From Anaerolineales bacterium (lineage in GTDB: Bacteria > Chloroflexota > Anaerolineae > 4572-78 > J111), in NCBI GenBank assembly GCA_015075185.1, contig JABTUW010000003.1, forward strand, positions 930,001 through 994,000: 64,000 nt of DNA. The letters are read 5' to 3'. Under the pieces are notes generated by a model. That model did no database searches, had not been told where the DNA came from, and was given only the letters and a program-made list of their open reading frames with translations. Shown here piece by piece: positions 1-8,027 of this stretch (position 1 is its first letter; the number at the start of each line of letters is the position of its first letter). Made by a program: the position numbers and the translations under genes.

Positions 1-124
1 ATTAGAACATAGTTTCTATTGGAACTGACATTGTAGCACAGGCTTGGGTTTCCAACAAAAGGCCGCCTTGGTGTTTTTGGCCGGCCATAGCCAGGGTGCG
101 ATTCCAAAAACTCCGAACTAGGGA

Positions 125-153
125 TTGACAAGTGAGCCGGTCAACAGTAAAGT
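125..153 (+). promoter_or_regulatory. possible sigma70 promoter for the TPR-ATPase gene
   Basis: A perfect TTGACA (125-130) is followed after 17 bases by TAAAGT (148-153), which keeps the TA...T skeleton of a -10 box. The ATPase start codon lies about 50 bases further on. The rest of the first 205 bases holds no gene I can support. The -10 box is weak, so this is tentative. Confidence 0.35.
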
Positions 154-205
154 AGAATAGACCCCATTTCAACATTTGACTCGTAAACGGTTTTGACGGC
201 AGGAG

Positions 206-3043
206 ATGATGACCGCCCAACCGATCTACGTTGATCATGAACTCTTTTTAGGCCGGCTGGATGAGCAGGAACGCTTCCGCGAGGCGCTCCACGTCGTATT
301 GGAAAGTCAAGATGAGAACGCTGCGCCCTTTATTTTTTTGCTGCACGGCGAAGGAGGGATGGGCAAAAGCCAACTGACCCGCCGCCTCTATGACATCGCC
401 GCCAGCGAACCGCCGTTTCAACAGAACTTCTACCCCCTGCGGATTGATTGGGAACTGGTGCGCAACAACACCCCGGCCTTGCGCCTTGCTCGCGAACAGA
501 TTCGCCCAGGGGAGGTATTAGCCGCTTTGCACCGAACTGCTCTGGAGCAGGGCTGGGGTACACATTTTGAGGCATATCAACAAGTCATCGAGCAGCGCGA
601 GCAGGCCGAGCAAGAAATCGCTAAAGAGTTAGAGCAACAGAAGGAACAGGGTCAATACACGCTCATTCGAGATCTGGGTCCAACAGGTCTGGCTAAACTG
701 GTACGGTTGACAGGGTCGGATTTTAGCAAGGCTGTGCTGGTCGCCGGTCTGCCAATGGGGATAGAGCAAGCAGCCAAAGCCCGGGAGCAGGCCGAACAGT
801 TCTTGAGAGCACGGCTTGCGCCGGAACTGTATGATATTTACTGCCGGCCTCACGAACAGTTAGCCCGTGCCCTGGGCGAGGGCTTGCGCCGGGTCAGCCG
901 GGATCAGCCCTTGGTGCTACTCCTCGACACATATGAAATTGTGGCTCCGGCAGCAGACCTGTGGCTCCGTTTAGTCATTAAAACTGCCGGGCCGCGCCTG
1001 ATCTGGGTCCTGGCCGGGCGAGATAACCTGGCCCCCAGTCGCCCCGGCGACCGCTATGTCGGCTACAGCGCCGAGTTCACCCGCCGCTTGACCGTGTGGG
1101 ATCTGCAGGAGTTGACCATTCAATATGTGGCCGAATATGTGGCCGAACGCGCCCCTAACCGCCCGCCCACTCCCGAAGAAGCAGCCGTCCTGCACCGGGC
1201 TACCCTGGGCGTGCCCCTGGCCCTGCACCAGGCCGCCGACTTATGGGCGCTCGGTGTGCCCCTCGAAGCCATCATTGCCGACATCCCTGACTACACCCCC
1301 CGCGAAGAACTGGTCCGGCTGATGACTGAGCGGGTGCTGCTCCACGTCGAGCAGCACGAGCAGGGTTTGGCCGACCGCTATGCCCTCTTCACTCTGGCCA
1401 TGCAGCCCCGGCCGGACCCGATCCTCCAAAGCGAGCTTTTTCGTCCCGGTCCGCGTTTGTTTGATTTGAATGCTTATTTGGCTGACCTGGCTCAACGTTA
1501 CTCGGTGGTCCGCCTGGCGGGCGGGGCGCGCTTGCATGAAGCAATGGGCGCCTTTATCCGTGAATATTTGCTGCGGGTTGGCGGGAGCAGCGGCGATTTG
1601 ATCCAGCTTATCGCCGGCCGGGCCGTTGAAGTCCTGCGGGTACAGCGAGCCGAGCTAGACCAGAACCTGTTTGACCTGGCAGAGCGAGTGGAAAGTGAGG
1701 ATTGGCAGCAGGCTACGCTCGATTTGGTACACTGGCTCTTTTGGCTGGACGAGCAGGCCGCCTGGCGAGAACTTGTGCCGCGTCTGGTGGAAGGATTGGG
1801 TTATCAGCTTGATTTGACCCGTAGTTTGCTGGCCGTGGCCGACCGGTTCAAGCTAAAGCTGAGCCGCGATGGCCGCAAACGGCTCAAAAAACTGCAATTG
1901 GACGACGACAACCGGGAGGCCATGCTGACCGAACTGGAACGGTTGGCCCATAAGGGCCATTGGTTAGACGACAAGGATGCTGCTGAGACTGCCGAGCGGC
2001 ACGCTATTCTGCTCCTCTGGCGAGGGCAGTGGCAGGTCAGACAGGGGCAGTTAAACGAAGCCGGGCAGACTTATATGGCTGCCGAGAAATATCTGTCTGC
2101 GCAGGCTATCAATCTTCAAAAGCAGTTAGGCCAGGCATTAACCGATCTGAGCGCAAAATATATTTGGCCGGACCCAAGCTCATTTAGTGTGGCTTCCGAA
2201 GCTGGCTTACGCGTCGCCCAACGAGCGGTGATGCTTGATCCCACCAATAAGGGAGCTTTAATGAATTTAGGGATGGCACTGAACGCCTTAAAACGAAAGG
2301 AGGAAGCGCTCGTCGTTTTCCAGCAAGCCATCCAGTTAGACCCAGAGCACGCTTCAGCCTGGCATGGTCGAGGGTTAGCACTGCGTGGTCAGAAACGCTA
2401 TCAGGAGGCACTGGCAGCTTTCCAACAGGCGACTGCATTAGATCCCAAATTGTCATCCTCCTGGTTACAATTGGGTTATATCTACGCCTTTTTGGGTTTT
2501 GAAGAGGTCGGAATTGCTGCCTTCCAACGAACAATGGAACTTGCTCCCTGGCTTACGCCGCGCTGCTGGCAAGGGCTGGGCAGTATCTATCGGAGTGCGG
2601 GCCGTTACAAAGAAGCCACTGCTGCTTTCCAGCAAGCGATAGAACTTGACCCAAAAGCAGGATTCGCTTACTCAATGCTAGGCTCACTGTACGAATTAGA
2701 TGATGATCTGGAGCAGGCGCTGCGCTTTTACAAGCGAGCCATTGAAGTAACACCGGATAAGGCCACCGGGTATAGTTCATATGCCTCAGTCTTGCAAAAA
2801 TTAGGACGGGACATGGAGGCGGCAGAGTATCTGGCGCGTGCCCGCGAATTGATAAGTGACGCGAACGCCTATGACAAGGCTTGCCTTGAAGCCATTGCCG
2901 GCAACACGGAACTGGCTGTTGAATATTTGACCCAAGCTTTAGCTGAAATTCCCAATTGGCGCAAGTGGGCCAGGCGTGACCCGGATTTAGTCTCGCTGCA
3001 CGGCCATCCCCGCTTTGAGGCGTTGGTCGGAAACGAGGGTTAA
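206..3043 (+). CDS. STAND-like P-loop ATPase with C-terminal TPR repeats
   Basis: A 945-residue protein, probably a cytoplasmic signalling or regulatory ATPase. A P-loop GEGGMGKS lies at about residues 48-55 and a Walker B-like strand LVLLLDTYE near residue 240. A helical middle region follows. About residues 690-900 carry five or six TPR units recognisable by repeats such as AFQQAIELDPK. The last 20 residues have the RDPDL...HPRF pattern common at the end of TPR proteins. STAND and AP-ATPase families use the P-loop as a switch and the repeats as a sensor; the ligand here is unknown. AGGAG sits immediately before the tandem ATG codons, so the second ATG (209) may be the true start. Confidence 0.75.
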   Translation: MMTAQPIYVDHELFLGRLDEQERFREALHVVLESQDENAAPFIFLLHGEGGMGKSQLTRRLYDIAASEPPFQQNFYPLRIDWELVRNNTPALRLAREQIRPGEVLAALHRTALEQGWGTHFEAYQQVIEQREQAEQEIAKELEQQKEQGQYTLIRDLGPTGLAKLVRLTGSDFSKAVLVAGLPMGIEQAAKAREQAEQFLRARLAPELYDIYCRPHEQLARALGEGLRRVSRDQPLVLLLDTYEIVAPAADLWLRLVIKTAGPRLIWVLAGRDNLAPSRPGDRYVGYSAEFTRRLTVWDLQELTIQYVAEYVAERAPNRPPTPEEAAVLHRATLGVPLALHQAADLWALGVPLEAIIADIPDYTPREELVRLMTERVLLHVEQHEQGLADRYALFTLAMQPRPDPILQSELFRPGPRLFDLNAYLADLAQRYSVVRLAGGARLHEAMGAFIREYLLRVGGSSGDLIQLIAGRAVEVLRVQRAELDQNLFDLAERVESEDWQQATLDLVHWLFWLDEQAAWRELVPRLVEGLGYQLDLTRSLLAVADRFKLKLSRDGRKRLKKLQLDDDNREAMLTELERLAHKGHWLDDKDAAETAERHAILLLWRGQWQVRQGQLNEAGQTYMAAEKYLSAQAINLQKQLGQALTDLSAKYIWPDPSSFSVASEAGLRVAQRAVMLDPTNKGALMNLGMALNALKRKEEALVVFQQAIQLDPEHASAWHGRGLALRGQKRYQEALAAFQQATALDPKLSSSWLQLGYIYAFLGFEEVGIAAFQRTMELAPWLTPRCWQGLGSIYRSAGRYKEATAAFQQAIELDPKAGFAYSMLGSLYELDDDLEQALRFYKRAIEVTPDKATGYSSYASVLQKLGRDMEAAEYLARARELISDANAYDKACLEAIAGNTELAVEYLTQALAEIPNWRKWARRDPDLVSLHGHPRFEALVGNEG

Positions 3044-3199
3044 GACTAAGGGCTGGATAATATCCTGTGGTTACAGCCCGGAAAAACTAAACATTTGCCC
3101 TATGCCCCAGCCCCTCGCCCCTTCTCCCCCTTGCTAGTTTCGGATTTTGCAGCTAAGATTACGACTCTACTTTGACGCGGTTATAAAACGAGCGTGGGA

Positions 3200-3826
3200 A
3201 TGAGTTTACAGAAATTGAAGTTCGAGGTCTGGAGCGATTTTGTCTGACCCTGGTGCTATATGATCAAGGCCAGTTTGGACCGACTCGCTCAAACCGAAGC
3301 AATTGAAGTCACCTGGAAAAGTTACGAACTACGCCCGCAAGACGCGACACCGCTGCCCGAAGCAATTGAAAAAGCTTACCGGGAACGCATCGCTGCCGGC
3401 TGGCCTCAAGTGCAGCAGATCGCCCAAGAACGCTTTGGGGTGGAGATGAAGACTCACCGCTGGGGAGTCAAATCGCGCTTTGCCCTGGAAGGGGCCAAGT
3501 ACGCGGAGGAAAAAGGAGCCGGCCCGGCCTATCACGAGGCCATGTTCAAAGCCCACTTTGTCGAGGACCGCGATTTTGGCGACCTGGAAACGCTCGGGGA
3601 TTTGGCCGCCGAAGTCGGGCTGGATCGCGCCGAATTTCTGGATGCCGTTAAAAACAGGGCCTATGCGCCGCAGGTTGACGCCGACATCCGGCAGGCCCAG
3701 GCGTATGGCTTGCAGGGTGTCCCTGCCATGATCATCGAGCAGAAATACCTGGTCTCCGGGGCGCAGCCGTTCGAGGCTTTGCTGGATGTTGTGCAAGAAG
3801 TCAAACAACGGCTGGCAACTGGCTAA
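3200..3826 (+). CDS. DsbA/FrnE-family thiol oxidoreductase with in-frame TGA at the active site (candidate selenoprotein)
   Basis: Read through one TGA (3245-3247), this frame gives a 208-residue FrnE-like DsbA protein. The N-terminus reads VWSDFV-(TGA)-PWCY, where family members have DFVCPWCY, so TGA falls exactly on the first Cys of the CxxC redox motif. The thioredoxin-fold insertion and C-terminal half are intact, including the cis-proline loop GVPAMII near residue 180. Conventional annotation would start at the ATG at 3260 and lose the active site. There is no signal peptide, as expected for cytoplasmic FrnE. The upstream ribosome site is weak (GTGGGA). The TGA could encode selenocysteine, or be a nonsense mutation or sequence error. 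No selenocysteine machinery lies in this window. Confidence 0.7.
3273..3294 (+). promoter_or_regulatory. candidate bacterial SECIS hairpin
   Basis: Downstream of the in-frame TGA, GTTTG (3273-3277) can pair with CAAAC (3290-3294) around a 12-base loop that begins with G. The loop starts 30 bases after the TGA. Bacterial SECIS elements are loosely defined as a stem with a short apical loop, a G in its first two positions, and a loop 16-37 bases from the UGA, so this fits. A 5-bp stem is weak and can occur by chance. Confidence 0.3.
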
Positions 3827-3870
3827 CTTTCATAATAAGGTTTTGAGTCATTGAAGCCCCACTATTGGAC

Positions 3871-3931
3871 GCGGATTAAACGGATCGAACGGATTTAAGT
3901 CATTTTTATCCGAAACATCCGTCGAATCCGC
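3871..3931. repeat. imperfect palindromic intergenic repeat
   Basis: Three nested arms pair in order: GCGGATT with AATCCGC, ACGGAT with ATCCGT, and CGGAT with ATCCG, around a T-rich loop. It fills the middle of the 278-base gap between the DsbA-like gene and the next CDS. I see no gene in that gap. The layout is that of a dispersed palindromic element and resembles the repeat at 52865-52935. Confidence 0.6.
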
Positions 3932-4104
3932 CCCAAAGTTCTTCAAATTCCCCCGCCCGGCAAGTAAAATAAACTGCTTGCCGGGATGATCTCATCTTCT
4001 TAAGCTTCTTCTAAAAATAGTAGGGTATATATAAGATGAAAGTTATTGTCCGACTGCTGTAGCATCTCACCTAACTTTTCGACACAGCCTAGAGGATAGC
4101 TCTG

Positions 4105-6456
4105 GTGAGGAACTTTTTCCTAAAACTAATGGCGTTCATCGCCCTGCTGCTTGTGATCCAGGTGGCTGTCTCGGCTATGGTCCCGCCTGAGCTGCCTAAA
4201 GAAATCCTGGCGTTAGATCAACAGCTTCAAGAAGGGGTTGATACCGTCTATCTCGGCGATAGTATCCTGATTTACCCTGCGGGTGAGCCGACCATCCCGG
4301 AGATTTTACGCGATTTGGTGCCCAATCATACGATTGGCGACATAGCCCATCCCGCTTACCACCTGGACTTGTATGAACGCTACGTAAATTATCTGGTCAA
4401 AAACAAATCTCAGGTCGAGACCGTCATCATTCCGATTAACATGCGTTCATTTTCGCCGGAATGGGATTTGCGTCCCACTTACCAATTTGAGCGCGAGAAA
4501 ACCATTTTGACTTACGGCCCGACGCTTTCTACCATTTTTTACCGGATGTTTGATACATTCGGGCTGTTCGACTCGCCGATTAGCCAGGCTGATTTTCAAG
4601 AGGCGGCTGTCTTCAACGGCGACCAACCCGTCGGCGAGGTGGCTGAATTTGAGGAACTGATCGGGGCCAGCACCACAGAGCCTGAGGCTGGCCCAAACGA
4701 TTTTGCTTACCATGCCAGCATTCCCTCCGAAGATGAAGTTGAGGCATTGAAGGCGACGCTGGTTTACTACTACATGTACCGCCTGGACCAGCACCACCGC
4801 AAGATCCAGTCGTTGAAAACAACCAGCCGCTTGCTCCTGGAAAACGGCATCAAACCCATCTTCTACATCACCCCCATCAATTACGAGTTGGGTGAAACCC
4901 ATCTCGGCGAGGCATTTTATCGGCGATTGGCCGAGAATACAGCCGTAGTTGAGCGCGTCCTGCGTCGAAAAGATGTCGGCGTCTTGAACTTGGTCTTCGA
5001 CCTGGAAGCCTACAATTTTATTGATACGGAGCATCTGACCGAAAACGGCAAAACCTATATCGCCGAAGTTCTGGCTGCAGCCATTGAGCCGCCTCAACCC
5101 AAGCCCTTAGCCTCGACCGGCCTTGACGATGCGCCCACGCCCTATATTTCGTCTATTGAGCGGGCTGGCCATCCGAGTCCAGAGCCATCAGCTACGCCAA
5201 CGCCAACCGCAAGCACTTCGACGGCGCTGCCAACCCTAACCCCATCGCCTACCGAACCGGCCTCGACCGCCCGACCAACGCCGACCCCTACCCGCGTTGT
5301 TACAGTCACCGCCACCCCGCGCTCGCTGGCTGAGCAACAGGCAGGGCAGCTTGTCTCGGCTGAATTTTGGACTACGTTTGAACCGGCTGGCAATTATAAT
5401 ATTGAAGTCTATCGTCTGCGTTACAAAACGGTAGCTCGAAATGAGCAAGTCACCGAGGTCGAAGCCAATCTCTACGTGCCGCAGGCTGCTGAGGAAACTG
5501 AGTTTCCTGTTTTTCTCTACGCTCCCGGCACTACCGGTTTAGGCGACCAATGTGCCCCGTTGTTGGAGTGGTCCAACGGGAGTAATTGGGGGGCGTATCA
5601 CAGCTACATGCTTGAATATACCGCCCAGGGCTTGATCGGTATTTTGCCCAACTACCAGGGTTTTGACGAGGCTAACCAGGCGACCCCCTACTTTATCTCC
5701 GAGTTTCAAGCGCGCGCCTTACTCGACGCGGCGCGGGCGGCTTACAACTTCTTTGAAGAATCGCCGCAAGTTGTGGCCCATCCCATGGAGGCCGTGGTGA
5801 TGGCCGGCTACTCCAGCGGAGGCCATGCCGTTTTTGCCGCCAAGGATTTCGCGACCAGTTATGCGCCGGAGCTGCCGTTTAAGGGAGTCATTGGTCACGG
5901 CCCGACCACCAACATTGAAACCCTGTTGAAAGAAGACGCCATTTTCAGCCCTTACATCGTGCAAACCTATCGTGACTTTTACGGCCCGGAGGTCGTTGAT
6001 CCGGCCGATATTTTCCAGGATCGCTGGCTGGCCAGTTTTGAAGCCGATGTGATGACCCGCTGTGTTGATAGTATCTTTACCTACTACGGCCACAGCGCCC
6101 GGCAAATGTATCGCCCCGAATTTGTAGATGCACTCTACGCCGGGCGCTTGCGAGCGGTCGTCCCGGCTTTCAAAGCGGCGCTTGACGACAATGCCGCCGG
6201 TTTGTCGCGAGATGGGATTGAAATCCCGGTGCTTATTCTCCAGGGCACGGCCGACCAGATTGTTACGCCCCCCAGCCAAACACAATTTGCCGCCAGCCTG
6301 TGTCAGGCCGGCGCCCATGTCACCTACCTCAGCTATCCGGCTGTGAGTCACCCCAACATCCGGCGGGTCAGCTTTAGAGACACCATCAACTGGATAGAAA
6401 ACGCGGCCAGCGGCAGCTTGCCTGAGTCGAACTGCGCTAACCTGACCAGCGAATAG
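4105..6456 (+). CDS. Secreted SGNH/AlgX-like domain fused to an alpha/beta hydrolase
   Basis: A 783-residue two-domain protein that starts at GTG after GAGGAT. An N-terminal membrane segment (residues 5-24) precedes an SGNH-like domain with GDSIL near residue 52 and a late D-x-x-H pattern (DTEHLT) near residue 312. Residues 345-410 are a Pro/Thr/Ser linker. The C-terminal domain is a secreted-lipase-type alpha/beta hydrolase with nucleophile motif GYSSG near residue 568, Asp in GTADQI and His in SHPN. SGNH partners of MBOAT proteins (AlgX, DltD) pass acyl groups to surface polymers. The MBOAT gene follows 8 bases later, so this pair probably acylates an extracellular polymer. The hydrolase may trim or remove the acyl group. 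Confidence 0.7.
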   Translation: MRNFFLKLMAFIALLLVIQVAVSAMVPPELPKEILALDQQLQEGVDTVYLGDSILIYPAGEPTIPEILRDLVPNHTIGDIAHPAYHLDLYERYVNYLVKNKSQVETVIIPINMRSFSPEWDLRPTYQFEREKTILTYGPTLSTIFYRMFDTFGLFDSPISQADFQEAAVFNGDQPVGEVAEFEELIGASTTEPEAGPNDFAYHASIPSEDEVEALKATLVYYYMYRLDQHHRKIQSLKTTSRLLLENGIKPIFYITPINYELGETHLGEAFYRRLAENTAVVERVLRRKDVGVLNLVFDLEAYNFIDTEHLTENGKTYIAEVLAAAIEPPQPKPLASTGLDDAPTPYISSIERAGHPSPEPSATPTPTASTSTALPTLTPSPTEPASTARPTPTPTRVVTVTATPRSLAEQQAGQLVSAEFWTTFEPAGNYNIEVYRLRYKTVARNEQVTEVEANLYVPQAAEETEFPVFLYAPGTTGLGDQCAPLLEWSNGSNWGAYHSYMLEYTAQGLIGILPNYQGFDEANQATPYFISEFQARALLDAARAAYNFFEESPQVVAHPMEAVVMAGYSSGGHAVFAAKDFATSYAPELPFKGVIGHGPTTNIETLLKEDAIFSPYIVQTYRDFYGPEVVDPADIFQDRWLASFEADVMTRCVDSIFTYYGHSARQMYRPEFVDALYAGRLRAVVPAFKAALDDNAAGLSRDGIEIPVLILQGTADQIVTPPSQTQFAASLCQAGAHVTYLSYPAVSHPNIRRVSFRDTINWIENAASGSLPESNCANLTSE

Positions 6457-6464
6457 AGACAGCC

Positions 6465-7922
6465 ATGCCATTCAACTCCATAGAATTTCTGATTTTTTTT
6501 TCGATTGTCGTCGGGCTTTATTTTGCCTGTCCTTGTCGCTACCGCTGGGTGCTGCTGCTGGCAGCCAGTTACTACTTCTACGCGGCCTGGAAGCTGGAGT
6601 ATATCTTCCTCCTTATGACGGCAACGCTGATCAGCTACATCACTGCCATTTCAATTTTCAGGGCGGAGCGTCAAGCCCAGCGCACCGCGCTTCTTATCAT
6701 TGGCTTGTGCGCAAATCTGGGCATACTATTTGCCTTCAAATATTTCAATTTTTTCAACGACACCCTCAGAACTGCCTTTAACCAATTCAATCTCGTCTAC
6801 AACGTGCCTATGTTCCAGGCGCTGCTGCCGGTCGGAATATCATTTTATACCTTTCAAACGCTTGGCTACATCATTGACGTCTACCGGGGCAAGCTGGAAC
6901 CGGAACGACATTTGGGACGATATGCGCTGTTTGCCGCCTTTTTCCCGCAACTGGTGGCCGGTCCTATTAATCGCGCCCCGCATCTGCTGCCGCAGTTTTA
7001 TGAGAAATTTGACTTTGACGAGGCGCGGGTCAGCAGTGGATTACGTCTGATGCTGTGGGGCATGTTCCAGAAGGTGGTTATTGCCGACCGGCTGGGATTG
7101 TACGTTAATACTGTTTATAACAATCCCTCGGAGTGGGCGGGCTGGCCGGTCTTACTGGCTACCTACTTCTTTGCTTTCCAAATTTACTGCGACTTTGCCG
7201 GCTATTCCAATATTGCTATCGGCGCGGCCCAGGTGATGGGCTTTGACCTGATGGAAAACTTCAGACGGCCCTACTTTGCCCGGTCACCCTCAGAATTTTG
7301 GCGGCGCTGGCATATTTCCCTGTCCAGTTGGTTTAGGGATTATTTATACATTCCCTTGGGGGGTAGTAGAGTCTCCGTGCCGCGCTGGTACTTGAACTTG
7401 ATGATTGTCTTTCTGGTCAGCGGTTTGTGGCACGGCGCGGCCTGGACCTTTGTGATGTGGGGCGGCCTGCATGGCCTGTATACGATCGGAGAGGTGGCAA
7501 CCAGGGGCATGAGGGGGAAACTGGCTGACCGGCTAGGATTTGGCGACAAGCCCATTATGCAAGCCGTGCTGAGCGGGTTTATCACCTTCAACCTGGTCTG
7601 CCTGGCCTGGGTCTTCTTTAGAGCTAATTCCATCGCGGATGCGTTTCTGCTGCTCCAAAACTTGGCGACCTTGACCAACTTCGCCGATCTCAACGCGCCT
7701 TGGGCCAGCGTAGTTGACAACCCGGCCCAGGAAATGGCCCTGTCGCTGGGCTTAATTCTTATCTTAATAATGGTCCAGTGGATTCAGGAGCAGCAGTGGC
7801 ACGCACCCACTTTCTGGCAGCGGCCCTTCTGGTTTCGCTGGGCGGCTTACCTGGGTTTAGCCCTGGCTATTATGAACCTGGGTATCACCGAGGAAATCCC
7901 TTTTATCTATGCCCAGTTTTAA
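6465..7922 (+). CDS. MBOAT-family membrane O-acyltransferase (AlgI/DltB type)
   Basis: A 485-residue polytopic membrane protein starting MPFNSIEFLIFF, the usual opening of AlgI-type proteins. The two conserved histidines are visible: GLWHGAAW near residue 323 and GGLHGLY near residue 334. The central FWRRWHISLSSWFRDYLYIP block is the family signature. AlgI/DltB proteins move acyl groups across the membrane so an SGNH partner can attach them to polysaccharide or teichoic acid. The gene is translated right after such a partner (4105-6456). The acceptor polymer is unknown; polysaccharide genes lie 10 kb downstream. Confidence 0.9.
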   Translation: MPFNSIEFLIFFSIVVGLYFACPCRYRWVLLLAASYYFYAAWKLEYIFLLMTATLISYITAISIFRAERQAQRTALLIIGLCANLGILFAFKYFNFFNDTLRTAFNQFNLVYNVPMFQALLPVGISFYTFQTLGYIIDVYRGKLEPERHLGRYALFAAFFPQLVAGPINRAPHLLPQFYEKFDFDEARVSSGLRLMLWGMFQKVVIADRLGLYVNTVYNNPSEWAGWPVLLATYFFAFQIYCDFAGYSNIAIGAAQVMGFDLMENFRRPYFARSPSEFWRRWHISLSSWFRDYLYIPLGGSRVSVPRWYLNLMIVFLVSGLWHGAAWTFVMWGGLHGLYTIGEVATRGMRGKLADRLGFGDKPIMQAVLSGFITFNLVCLAWVFFRANSIADAFLLLQNLATLTNFADLNAPWASVVDNPAQEMALSLGLILILIMVQWIQEQQWHAPTFWQRPFWFRWAAYLGLALAIMNLGITEEIPFIYAQF

Positions 7923-7932
7923 CTAAAAACCA

Positions 7933-8015
7933 GGTGGCATGCACTTTTCAACACTAATATAGGCACCCTTTGTTCAAATAGACCTAATTCTTAGCACGAC
8001 AAGTGCCTGTCACCT
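7933..8015. repeat. inverted repeat between convergent genes
   Basis: Two 15-base arms, AGGTGGCATGCACTT (7933-7947) and AAGTGCCTGTCACCT (8001-8015), are reverse complements apart from two mismatches and lie 53 bases apart. The 3' arm carries the motif AAGTGCCTGTCACC, which I recall as a dispersed intergenic motif in many bacteria. It sits where two genes converge, so it may end transcription in both directions, but there is no long T-run. Confidence 0.5.
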
Positions 8016-8027
8016 TAACCCCGTCTA

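Noticed and set aside
3050..3079. Possible terminator GGGCTG/CAGCCC after the TPR-ATPase gene
   Set aside because: The stem is short, the loop is 18 bases, and no T-run follows.
3250..3273. Alternative SECIS stem CTGG (3250-3253) with CCAG (3270-3273)
   Set aside because: Only four pairs around a 16-base loop, and the stem begins almost at the TGA, so it fits the bacterial SECIS rules less well than 3273-3294.
3260..3826. DsbA-like gene beginning at ATG 3260
   Set aside because: It would lack the first beta strand and active site, which are encoded in the same frame upstream of the TGA.
4447..5097. Long - strand frame opposite the SGNH-hydrolase gene
   Set aside because: It has no family similarity or ribosome site and is explained by codon bias of the + strand gene.
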